64,000 bases of DNA from Staphylotrichum longicolle (lineage: Eukaryota; Ascomycota; Sordariomycetes; Sordariales; Chaetomiaceae). The stretch's first letter is position 1. Every line of letters begins with the position of its first letter. Both the position numbers and the translations under genes were made by a program. The notes beneath the pieces were generated by a model. The model had not been told where the DNA came from. It saw only the letters and a list, made by a program, of their open reading frames with translations, and ran no database searches. The stretch is from contig JAHCVI010000005.1 of NCBI GenBank assembly GCA_019096155.1, positions 2,490,468 to 2,554,467 on the forward strand, given 5' to 3'. This document shows positions 23,269-38,276 of the stretch, piece after piece.

Positions 23269-24184
23269 AGTGGGAGTATGGGATTCGGTTTTGGTATGGC
23301 GTCTCCTGGTGGACAACATGTTGCACGCAACTGTCAACTGGCCAGCTATCGTGGTGACTGTCACTTGCATTGGACATCCCCGTTTTCCACACGACTCCAC
23401 TGACTATTTTGTGCCCAGCAGCGCAACACCGATGATTATTCTATCACTTTGGAGTCCCCAACATGTACCACATATCCCCATGTGCGGCTCGTCCACCCCT
23501 GACCCCTGTCAACAACCCAGGCACGGACCCCACGCGCTAACTTGCAGCTTGGGAGATTGGGACCTGCGTCCCGTCGCAATGGTCACTCAGCTCAGCGCGC
23601 GTCACCCTGGTCACGTCTTGGGCAGTCAGTGCTGTCCCAGAAATCCCCCCATCTCCATCTTGCATCAACAACAACACCCCACATCTTTTGATATCACCGA
23701 AATCGATTGTTTTGTTTCCCCCATCCAAGGTATCGTCACCCGGCTTGACGAGAATGGACACGGCGTCAAATCGCCCCCATCGAGATATGTTGTTGTCGAT
23801 GATAACCACCAACATGTCCTCTGCGCGTCACGCGTGCTGTGGGTGCAGCAGCCTCTCAACACCTTCTTTTGATAGCCCCAACGTCGGGGTGGATGCGGAG
23901 TAAGGGCCTTGGGGGGCATCAGGTGTGGCGCTTGATAGCGACTTGTATCTTGAGTTGCTGTTTGGCTCCCCTTCTCTCTTCTTTTTCTTTTTGGGTGCTA
24001 GTGCTTCGAGGCTGGTTGGGCGTGAAAGTGTGTTGTTGTGGTTTGGTTACTTGCTACTGTGATTGGGATCGTGGCTTGAGGTTGTTCTCAGGTGAGTTTG
24101 ATGAGTGGTTCGGTTGTGTGTGTCGGGGTTTTGGAGGGGGTGTGGCTGACTTTGGGATCGAGACGTCGTCACCAAGTTGCAACA
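23269..24184. other. Intergenic, no gene seen
   Basis: About 0.9 kb between BRX1 and the F-box gene, both plus strand. T/G-rich sequence at 23960-24100 is likely promoter or leader of the latter. No conserved ORF. Confidence 0.5.
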
Positions 24185-25397
24185 ATGGCCTCCTCCTCTG
24201 GGGAAACGCAAAGCGAAGCTGCCGGCCAGCTGTCGGCCGCCGGGCTTCAGGACCTACCGGCGGAGACACTCATCGAGATCTTCTCCGGCCTCGACTTTGA
24301 CACTTTTGACAATATGCTCTTGGTCAGCCGGCGCCTGCATTCGGTCATCCACTCACACTGGGCCCTGATCCTCCCCGGCATCATCGAAAGCCGAGTTCTC
24401 CCCCTACAAGGACCTCTTCGACACCTTCTTCAACGTGGACCTGCCCGACGCGATGGACTGCGCTGGGCTCCTGTCCGTGTGCAGCACCCTCGACGGCTTC
24501 CGCCACCTGCTGGGCTTCTGCCGCGCCATCAGGCGGTGGGAGGTGGAGTTTCCGCGCTTGCGGTTCGCCAGCGCTCCGGAGTACAGCCGCAGCCTCTGGC
24601 GCCACGAGGTCGGCCGGCTGCGCGGGGCGCTGTATGTATGGTGGAGGTTCGCGCGCGCGTTCCACGACCCTGCGCCGTGCGAGAACAACACCCCCGAGGT
24701 GCGGCGGGCGTTCGTGCGGCAGCTGTCGACGACGCAGCTGCACGAGGTGTTGGATATGTGGGAGACGGTGCGGAAGGCGGTGGGGAGGAGGGTGTGTCCT
24801 TCGGTTAGTGCGGTCAGGGGTCTCGGGGTAGGTGATGTGTTTCCGCTGGTGACCGAAAAAGTACGTTGCTGACTTGGCTGGCGCAGGGGAAGCTGCTCAC
24901 CAGAGGAGAGGGAGCCCGTGTTGGGTGGGGCGATGTCCCGGAGAATCAAGACATCGTCGATACGATGATGAAGCTTCGCCCGGAAGATGTCCTCCACTTG
25001 CTTGTGTACCGGCACAGGTATGCGACAAAAGCGAGCGTGGTCCAGTTTGTGAGGCTGAAGCACCCGCGGTATGGCTCCTCGGCGAAATGAGATCGCGAAA
25101 TCTAGTCATTGCTGACAACATGGTACCTGTAGCATCGAGGACAGCGTCGAGTCCTTTAGTGAAGCCATTCTTGATGTAATGCGAGAGCGGAACGTGGGAC
25201 TATTTTGGCCGTTTCCCTGTTCTGGGTTCCCGGCTTTCCACGGCGGCATCCTGGACCACAAGGAGCGCGGATCTGAGAGGCTGCGCGTCATTTACAGTAC
25301 GGATGCTGGCTCAGGCACGCATGATGATGATCTCGCGTGGAGGCGAGGGGTTCGTCCTACGGTTGTGAGGATTGGGAGGCTGGTGGCGAGTTCATAG
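24185..25397 (+). CDS. F-box protein, frameshifted
   Basis: Probable SCF ubiquitin-ligase substrate adaptor of unknown target. Exons are 24185-24827, 24887-25068 and 25133-25397, with introns of 59 and 64 bp. The N-terminus holds an F-box (LQDLPAETLIEIFSGLDFDT; LLVSRRLHSVI). After GIIES the reading frame must shift by one base (an extra C around 24390-24404) to enter YKDLFDTFFNVDLPDAMDCA and the long open frame through WRHEVGRLRGALYVWWRFAR. No intron can explain the shift. The second splice restores KHPR and leads to ESFSEAILDVMRERNVGLFW, ending RIGRLVASS. With one base removed the model has 362 codons in phase throughout. The substrate-binding part has no recognised repeat. Confidence 0.65.
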
Positions 25398-26668
25398 GAG
25401 CCTGGCTTGTGTTGTTGTCATGTTGAGAAGAGAGATGCTCAAGGAAGTCGAATAATAGTTGAGACGGCCAGCGATGGTCCCGTGTTGGCATTCCCAGACC
25501 CGATAGAGACCACAAACAAGGTAATCCGTATTGCCTTTCCAACTAAATGACACTTTTACTGGCACCTCCGTAACCTTTGAAACTGTTGCCTCTGTGCCTG
25601 GCGCGCATCGCAGCCATACCCCTGGCAAGTGTTTACTGTGGCGGGCCCAGGGCGGGACAATTTGGGACCTACCGGCAGCCTTTTGCCCCAGACTTGTGGC
25701 ATAAACAGCATAGAAACGGGTGCGTGGATAGTAAAATCCAGTTCTTTCCTTTAGGCTCATCCAATGCCGCATTCTCTGCACATTGTTTCCTTTGTGATTG
25801 CGGAGGACACGAGAAGCTGGGATCTGGTGTTTTGACTATTCTGTAGTGGGGGTGGCGGCGACTCGCTGCTTCCATTCACCCAGCCACTCGCGCTCCCTAA
25901 ACATCAACGCAACCAAGACCCCAAGCACCACTCACCGACCACCTACCGCCCCGCGAGAATGCGCACCCCAGGACCCTAATATTAGAGCATATCTTTGGGT
26001 ATGTTCAATGTTCGATTTTCCACTGCAGAGACATCCTCTTCTGCGTCCGCGCATGACGGGACAGTGAGAAGATGGGATGAAGGTGCAAGTCCCGGATGTG
26101 TATCCGCCAGACTTCATCTCACACCCACACGCACACTCACCCTCTCTCTCTTCCGTCTGACCCTGCGCTCCATGATCATCTCACAACACATGATGAATAT
26201 TTTCTAGCATACCTGATCTACCACTTTCCGACCATTTTTATAGCTGATAACAATTTGACTGACCTGCAACGCAGCTTTCGCATTGGCTCATCACCCGCCC
26301 GCCCTTGCGCCCCGGCCCTGGGCGTGTCGACAGTCTGCCACACTCTCGCGCGCCTTTGCCGGCAGAGGCTTCACGATCAAGCAATTGACCGGTGGTCTGA
26401 CCGGACAAAGGGAATTGGACTCGGTTCGAGTGGTGGTGAGTTTCTGTGTTGCTTTTGATGCGTAACTTGGGGCAAGCTGGCCACCTGACATTTGCCCTTG
26501 GCCTTTCCCACCTTCTTCTTGACCCTCGCCCTCGGCACATCGGTCGTCGTTCTCACAATAATACCAAGTCCCAGATGATTCTACCCAGCGCATTGCAATT
26601 GTTACTGACTATGGTGAAGAGATCGTCCACTTCTACAAGCACACCCTCCCTGCGGCCACCAGCCCAGG
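25398..26668. other. Intergenic and HDA1 leader
   Basis: 1.27 kb without a supported gene. It contains CA/CT-rich leader-like sequence near 26100-26150 and the upstream region of the histone deacetylase gene. Confidence 0.5.
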
Positions 26669-29175
26669 ATGGATGACAACGACAATGATGTTGTCATGGA
26701 TGGTGAGGACCACCGTATGGTTGATGGCTCTTCGGCCGCCAACGGGCTTTTAGATCCGACGACGACCGGAGATGACTCGATGGAGACAACCAACGATCAA
26801 AGTGCGAACGACACTGCACAGGATGAGGACCAGGCAGCGGACCCGACAGCCTATCCTCAACGACTGCGCCGGCGCGGCTTGCTGCCAACAGGATGTTGTT
26901 ACGATGATCGCATGAAGCTTCACTCCAACGCGGATTTTGGGCCCAACCCGCACCATCCCGAGGACCCATCGCGCATTGAGTACATCATGAAAATTTTCAA
27001 AAAGAACGGCCTTGTGTTCACAGGGTCAGACGCAGAGTTGATACGCATCATCCAGAACGAGCCAACCAAGTACATGTGGCGGATCCCCGCCCGTGAGGCC
27101 ACCAAGGAGGAGATTTGCATCGTTCACCATCCAGGGCACTTTCAATGGGTCGAGGCGCTGTCCCGGAAAACGACACAGGAGCTCCGCGAGCTTTCCACCC
27201 GGATGGACCAAGGAAGGGACTCAATCTACGTGGGCAGTATGACATACGAAGCGTCGTTGATCTCAGCGGGTGGCGCCATCGAGACATGCAAGAGCGTGGT
27301 TGCCGGCACCGTCAAAAACGCATTCGCCGTCATCCGGCCGCCGGGCCATCACGCCGAGTACGACGCTCCCATGGGGTTCTGTCTGTTCAACAACGTGCCC
27401 ATTGCAGCCAAGATCTGCCAGGCCGACTACCCGGACCTCTGCCGCAAGATCCTCATTCTAGACTGGGACGTTCATCACGGCAACGGCATCCAGAATCTCT
27501 TCTACGACGACCCGAATATTCTCTACGTGTCTCTCCACGTTTACCGCAACGGCGAGTTCTACCCTGGCAAGCCCGACAACCCGATGACGCCCGACGGCGG
27601 TCTTGAGCACTGCGGTGCGGGTCCCGGTCTGGGGAAGAATGTGAATATCGGCTGGCACGATCAAGGGATGGGCGACGGCGAGTACATGGCGGCCTTCCAA
27701 AAGATCGTCATGCCCATCGCCCACGAATTCAATCCGGATCTGGTCATCATCTCAGCCGGCTTCGACGCTGCCGCCGGCGACGAACTCGGCGCCTGTTTCG
27801 TCTCGCCTGGTTGCTACGCCCACATGACGCACATGCTCATGTCCCTCGCCGGCGGCAAGGTGGCCGTGTGCTTGGAAGGCGGCTACGACCTCGAAGCCAT
27901 CTCCAAGTCGGCGTTGGCTGTCGCGCAGACGCTCATGGGAGAGCCGCCGCCGCAGATGGAGATCCCCAAGATCAGCCGCGACGCGGCCAAGGTGCTGGCC
28001 AAGGTCCAGGCGTACCAGGCGCCGTACTGGGAGTGCATGCGTGCGGGCATCGTGGACGTCCAGGAAATGCAGGCCCAGGGGTCGTCTCGGCTCCACGATG
28101 TCGTGCGTAAGGCGCAGCGACAGGTGCTGGCGGACAAGCACGGCATGCTCCCGCTGTATATCCAGCGGGATGTCCTGTTCAAGTCATTTGAGAACCAAGT
28201 GCTGGTGACTAGGGGGATCCAGTTCTCTCGAAAGATTCTTGTCATTGTCCACGATCCGTAAGCAGTCCAGGATGTCGAGTCTGTTCATGGATTCGCCGCT
28301 AACCACTATTTCTCGACGACAGGCCGGAACTTCATGCGCAACCCGACCCGCTGGACAACACGATGGAGCCTCACAATGCATGGGTGGTAAGTGTCTTTGC
28401 CAGGATTACGTCACGGATTCTGACCGAAATCAGACGGACGGCGTCTCTCGATATATCGACTGGGCTATTAGCAAAGGTTTTGGTGTCATTGACATCAACG
28501 TTCCGCATTACATTACACATCCAGAGGTATGCCACATGCCGATGCAGTCTCCTGCCAGCCAGACCCTTGACTAATAACACACCCCCTCAGGACACCGAGG
28601 CCTTCACCCCGCGGGCCGACGAGCGCGCCATCCAGGCGCAGGTCCAAGAGCTGATGTGCTACATCTGGGATAACTATCTCCAACTCTACGACCGTGTCGA
28701 GGATATCTTCCTCATGGGTGTGGGCAACGCATACCTCGGCGTCAAAGTCCTGCTGATCAACCGTCGTACGTCTTCCCTCTTCCCCACCCTTTCTACTCCT
28801 CACTCAATGCTTACTTATACCTTACTGCATGCAGTCGACGTCAAATCGCGCGTCTCGGGCGTCGTCAACTTCGTCAACGGCTCCCTGCGGCCCGTCAAGT
28901 CCGACGTCGACAGCGACCTGTCGTCGTGGTATAAGGAGCACTCGCAGGTGTACGTCGCCAACGACCACGCCTGCTGGTCGGACCCGGACCTGACGCGCAA
29001 GGTCATGAAGCGCCGGTTCGGCAACGTCATTCGCGCGCAGGTCAACGGGCTGACGCCCATGATGGCGGAGCATTTCCCGGATGTGGAGCAGTTTGTGATG
29101 GAGAGGGTGAGGGGGGAGGAGGAGGAGGAAGGAGTGGAGGGGGATAGTACAGAGGATGAGGCGAGGATGGGGTAA
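26669..29175 (+). CDS. hda1: Class II histone deacetylase Hda1/Clr3
   Basis: Zinc-dependent lysine deacetylase of the Hda1/Clr3 class, a nuclear gene-silencing enzyme. Five exons: 26669-28257, 28323-28386, 28434-28526, 28591-28765 and 28835-29175; 753 residues. An acidic N-terminus precedes the deacetylase domain (about 62-470). Catalytic features are IRPPGHHAEYDAPMGFCLFN (H227/H228), LDWDVHHGNG (zinc ligands D267, H269), SAGFDAAAGDELG (zinc ligand D366) and the catalytic-Tyr motif CLEGGYDLE. The C-terminal half, encoded by the small exons, is an Arb2-like domain (GFGVIDINVPHYITHP; VEDIFLMGVGNAYLGVKVLL; VSGVVNFVNGSLRPVKS). All four introns are 47-69 bp and phase-consistent. The tail is acidic. 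In Neurospora HDA-1 works with HP1 and CDP-2 in the HCHC complex. Confidence 0.94.
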
Positions 29176-29665
29176 GCTAAATGGAGGAGGGGAAGGTTGG
29201 TGAGGTGTCTGTTGGCGTGGGGAGGGGGTGTTTCCCTTGCTCGTCAGGGGAGGGGGGAAGGTACATAGCGAGGTGATTCAGGGGGTGCAGGAGTCAAACT
29301 CGCTTGTGGCGGTGTTGTATGCTATCCGAGCGAGTCATTCTTGAAGAGTTGAGAAATAGGGTCGTCACTGTGCGTCTCATTGACATGACACCCTTTGACG
29401 ACACTCGTCACGTTGGAGGATTGGGAGGCACGTGACGATGTAGTCCGTGCAGGCATCGGGCAAGAATGGTGAAAAGCTTACGCTAGTCCCGATCAAGTTA
29501 AACACTCAATGAATGCCTCCCGCGTCTGCACGGGATGGCGCGTCAGTGGGTCCGGCCCAAACTTTTGGGAATCTTTGGAGCCTCGCCATCCCCAAACGAC
29601 GACCTCGCTCGTCTGCACATCACAACAATTGTTTCTCGATACCGCGCTGCCCTCAGATCGCAGCC
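29176..29665. other. Intergenic, no gene seen
   Basis: 490 bp after HDA1 and before the proposed first exon of the RS-rich gene. No conserved ORF was seen. Confidence 0.45.
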
Positions 29666-32600
29666 ATGGACCGGAACAGAAGGTTAGTTACTCTTTCTTT
29701 GTCTCAAGTGAGGGTCTGTGTTTTCTTCCTGTCTGTGTTGTTCTTCATGCATGTGTTCGCCGCGGATTCCAGGGGAGAGAGGGAAAGGGAGATGGAGAGC
29801 CTTGCGAGGGGAAAGGGCCTGCGCAGCAGATGCGGATGCGATACACATGTGGGAGACGCATGGCTCAAACATGAAGCATGCAACTGCACCGTCAACGAAA
29901 CCAGAGCCACCATGACGCACCATCGACGAAAAATACTGGGAGCCCAAATCATCAGAGGCCGAGGCCTGGGCAGCGAATATCTCAGCCCGCAGAGTGACCG
30001 ACCTTGCGCCCTTGCCCTCATCGATCTGGCTGTCCTTCCTCGAACCGAGAGAAACCCGACCACTATTTACCATTGCCGACTTCTTTCCTCAATCTCCCAA
30101 TATCCTCGAATCCTTTCGGTATTTTCTCTACCGACAGAAAATATCGACCAACAACTCTGGGGTCACCGCAATCAACAAGCTTCCACATCACCCAGCCTCC
30201 TCTCTGCTTGACTTCCCTCGATACTCTCTCTACCTTCTCTTCTTGATTCCAGAAGACAAGCAAGTCGACTTCGAGTCACCGGTGAATTACGCACGACACC
30301 CACCAACCACGCTCTCTCATCCCGCTTTCCCAGGCTGGTCAACAGATCAGTGCTACAAACATACTCGACAATAGCCCGCCTGGGATTTTTGTCAACGTTT
30401 ACGGGAAGACCCTCCAAATTCGAGCTGGTAGCAGCATCGCTCTTCTCACCATCCAACGCAACGAGGAAAAAGAAGCACAGAGGGACGACTTGATTCCTCA
30501 GACAGCTTGCTATGGATTCCTCAGGATCGTCTTCCAAAATGATGGGTATGGATTTTGCGCCCCGGCCTCACCCAGACCAGCCGCAGAACCCGGAAGAAAA
30601 GGTTGATCTGAAGGGCAAAGGCGTCATTCCCTTGCCCGAGTTGTTGCGTTCCCGTCTGAGGCTTCCAAATGACCGCCACAAAGCCGCGGTGCATTCGCGG
30701 GACGTCAGATTGAAAAAGCTGCGCCGCAGTCGGCAGCTTGCAAAGAAGCGCGCGCGGGCAGATTCAAGGCACTCAATCGAAGACGTCAACTCTGGATCTG
30801 GCGAGGACCCCATGATGGACGACGACGAGGACCGCCAATCCTGCGGAATGGTGCGCAATCCTTCCAAGTCGACTCATGTGAGCCAAGGACAAGACGACAT
30901 GGATCAGCCGATGGCAGACAGTGAACTCCCAACCGACCCTGGCCCTTCTACCAGACGCTTGCAGCCCTCCGATCATGGCCGTTCTACCAGCCCCTTGCAT
31001 CGGCCGTGGATGGCTATGATTCGCCGGGCTAAGGAGGAGCAAAGACAGAGACGCCTCGCTGAGTCCCGTGGTTCCTGGTCTCAGCGAGATGACGCTGCGG
31101 TGATGAAAAGGTTCGAGGAGTTTAGGAGGAGACGCCAATCCAGGGTGCTCTCGGCTGCACGAGCGCAGGCACGCCTGGAGGCTGCTCACGACAAGATACA
31201 CTCCGATGCCGAGATGGATTGTCTTCCGGACGCCCTTGGAGATCTGTCTCTGGCGCAAATGGATGGCGCCTCGGATGATGCGCCGCTTCGAGGAAACCCC
31301 CAGCGCTAGAGGCGCCAGCTGGGACCGCCTCTGAGCGAGCGTATATCCCTGCCTCTCGCCCTTCCTCTAGCCTCGCGCATCACCCACCCACCCTCTTTGC
31401 CTCTTGGTTTGCGACAAAGTCCGCTTTCCCGACTTTCGAACGAGCGCTCTTTTGCTATTCCCCTACGTCCGCGATTGACTCCGCCTCCGCCGGAAGGCCT
31501 TGTTTCCTATTCTTCGAATGCATTTTCCGAATTTGGTCCCCGCGATGGTGCTGACGAAGACAGTAATCGGTATGAAGACGGTGAAGTCCGGCGTTATGGC
31601 GCCGGTGAATCGTATCGCCCTTTTAATCGCGACCGCTCTCCTCGTGGCATTCGCAGCCCGGTAAGAGAACGTCCGCGGTCTCCGCCGCCGCCCGCCAGCG
31701 ATAGTTATGTCCCCGGCAGGTCTCCCCGCAGACGGTCCCGTAGTGCCGACCGTTTCAGGCGGGAGAGGTCCAGAGAGAGAGATGGCGGCGAACGGTGGCG
31801 CCGCAGCCGCAGCAGGGCAAGGAGCCCCATTCGACGCATCTCGCCTAGGCGCAGCCCGATGCGGCGAACACCTCCCCGGTTTATGTCCCCCCGCAGGGAT
31901 GACCGAGGCCTTGATAGGAGAGACGACAGACGGGACGACAGGAGAGACGATAGGAGAGACGACAGAAGAGATGATAGGAGGGACGACCGGAGAGACGACA
32001 GGAGGGACGATCGGAGAGACGACCGGGATGAGCGGCCACGGTCTCCTATGCGGCGAGATTTCGAGATCAGGGACATGCGGCGGCGGTCTCGCTCCCCGTT
32101 TGAGAGAGACAGACTGCCGATCCGCAGGGACCGATCACCGCCCAGACGCTCTCCCCCTCCTGGACCACGTGGAGGCGGCACTTATCGTCCTCGCTCTCGG
32201 AGTCCGGACCGCCGCGACCGCGATGATCGGTATGTGGGGCCATCATATCGGCGCCCGTCGCCGCCACATATCCCGGGCTCGCTCAACTCGTCCGCCATAC
32301 CCTCACGGTCTGGTTCTGGCAGATCCTCGCCCCGGCCCACATCTGTTCGGCGGGATGACCGGTCCGTGCCTCAATCGCCGGCACGCTCTCACTTATCGAA
32401 CGCACCAACTCCGATAACTTCGGTCTTGCCTACTCGTGAGACCCCCAAGCCACCCGCACCACCTCCCCAGCCCTCCCAGCCCGCTCCGACAAGCCAACCT
32501 GCTCCCAGGCCCCTCACAACAGATGCCAATTCGACTTCTGTGAAGTCTCCCCCGAGAGGGCCCGCCGCTCTCCGCGCACCTCCAACCGGGCCTGCTGCAG

Positions 32601-33370
32601 GCCGAAACTTCACATCACCAGCTGCACCCCAAGCGGCTCCGTCACCCCGTCACCTCCCTCAAGGCCCCAGCGGACCATCCCGACCTGGCGCCACAAGCCC
32701 GACAGTCCCCCCAGCCGGCCCTCGCGGCTACGTCCCGCCTCGGGGCCCCACATTCACCCCGCGCGGCGGCAGAGGCAGCTGGTCGGCCGCCCCTCCACGC
32801 CACCCCATCTCCAGCACCGGCCAGAGCCAAACCGCCTCACCCACCCTACCCCCTTCCGGTCCCAGCAACAGCACCAACACCGGCGGCGGCGTCATTCCCA
32901 CCGGGCCCCGCGCCGCCCAAACCACCACCTCCTCCTCTTCCGCCACCGCAGGCGCGGCCCCGTCCCTCGTCTCGCACAACAAGCCCTTCAACCCGCCCAC
33001 CGGCCCCGCCGGCCACAGCGGCCTCCTCGCACCTCACCACCAACACCAGCACCCGCACCCGCACCCGCACCAGCACCAGCGCCCGACACTGGCACAGAAC
33101 CTCCTCAACACGATGCCCCCGATCATCCCGGGCGGCAAGCTCGACCCGTCGTCCCTGCCCATCGAGCTGGACCCGCACCACCGCAAGCTGCGCGAGGAGG
33201 AGGAGCGGCTGCGCGAGGAGCTGCGGGCCAAGCAGGAGAAGCTGCGCAAGAGCCTGCGGGTGTGGGACAAGCTGGAGCGCGAGAGCAAAGGATTCGAGCT
33301 CAAGAGCGACTTGAGCGAGCGGAGCCTGAAGAACATTGCCGGCGAGGGGGTGGGGGGTGCTGCGTTTTAA
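29666..33370 (+). CDS. Arg/Ser-rich, Pro-rich protein (RS-like), long-intron model
   Basis: The main exon (31564-33370) has no in-frame ATG at its N-terminal end. The best start is a 17-base exon at 29666-29682 (MDRNR + AG), spliced by GTTAGT to an acceptor ending at 31563. This gives MDRNRSNRYEDGEVRRYGAG, exactly in phase, 607 residues in all. The N-terminal half is rich in RS/RSP dipeptides (RSPRRRSRSADRFRRERSRE), typical of splicing-linked proteins. Nine tandem RDDR units follow, then a long Pro/Ser/Thr-rich disordered region and a His/Pro run. The C-terminus is a charged helix (HHRKLREEEERLREELRAKQ; SLRVWDKLERE). No RRM or other RNA-binding domain is visible. The intron of 1881 bp is unusually long here and contains another ORF. 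Confidence is high for the main exon, moderate for exon 1. Confidence 0.6.
30512..31309 (+). CDS. Unrecognised basic protein nested in a long intron
   Basis: Single-exon ORF of 265 residues, starting MDSSGSSSKMMGMDF, with coding-like third-position bias. Residues about 40-90 are Arg/Lys-rich (VHSRDVRLKKLRRSRQLAKK, NLS-like). The middle is acidic, and a helical Arg/Glu/Ala-rich segment (RAKEEQRQRRLAESR; RVLSAARAQARLEAAH) lies near the C-terminus. No domain is recognised. It lies wholly inside the proposed 1.9 kb intron of the RS-rich gene, on the same strand, with a CT-rich leader-like stretch upstream (about 30020-30510). It could instead be an independent upstream gene if the RS gene has another first exon. 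Function is not assigned. Confidence 0.6.
   Translation: MDSSGSSSKMMGMDFAPRPHPDQPQNPEEKVDLKGKGVIPLPELLRSRLRLPNDRHKAAVHSRDVRLKKLRRSRQLAKKRARADSRHSIEDVNSGSGEDPMMDDDEDRQSCGMVRNPSKSTHVSQGQDDMDQPMADSELPTDPGPSTRRLQPSDHGRSTSPLHRPWMAMIRRAKEEQRQRRLAESRGSWSQRDDAAVMKRFEEFRRRRQSRVLSAARAQARLEAAHDKIHSDAEMDCLPDALGDLSLAQMDGASDDAPLRGNPQR
31919..32026 (+). repeat. In-frame 12-bp minisatellite, nine RDDR units
   Basis: Nine tandem 12-base units of the form AGAGACGACAGG with third-base variation, each encoding Arg-Asp-Asp-Arg in the RS-rich protein. Confidence 0.9.
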
Positions 33371-38276
<4,906 letters not shown>

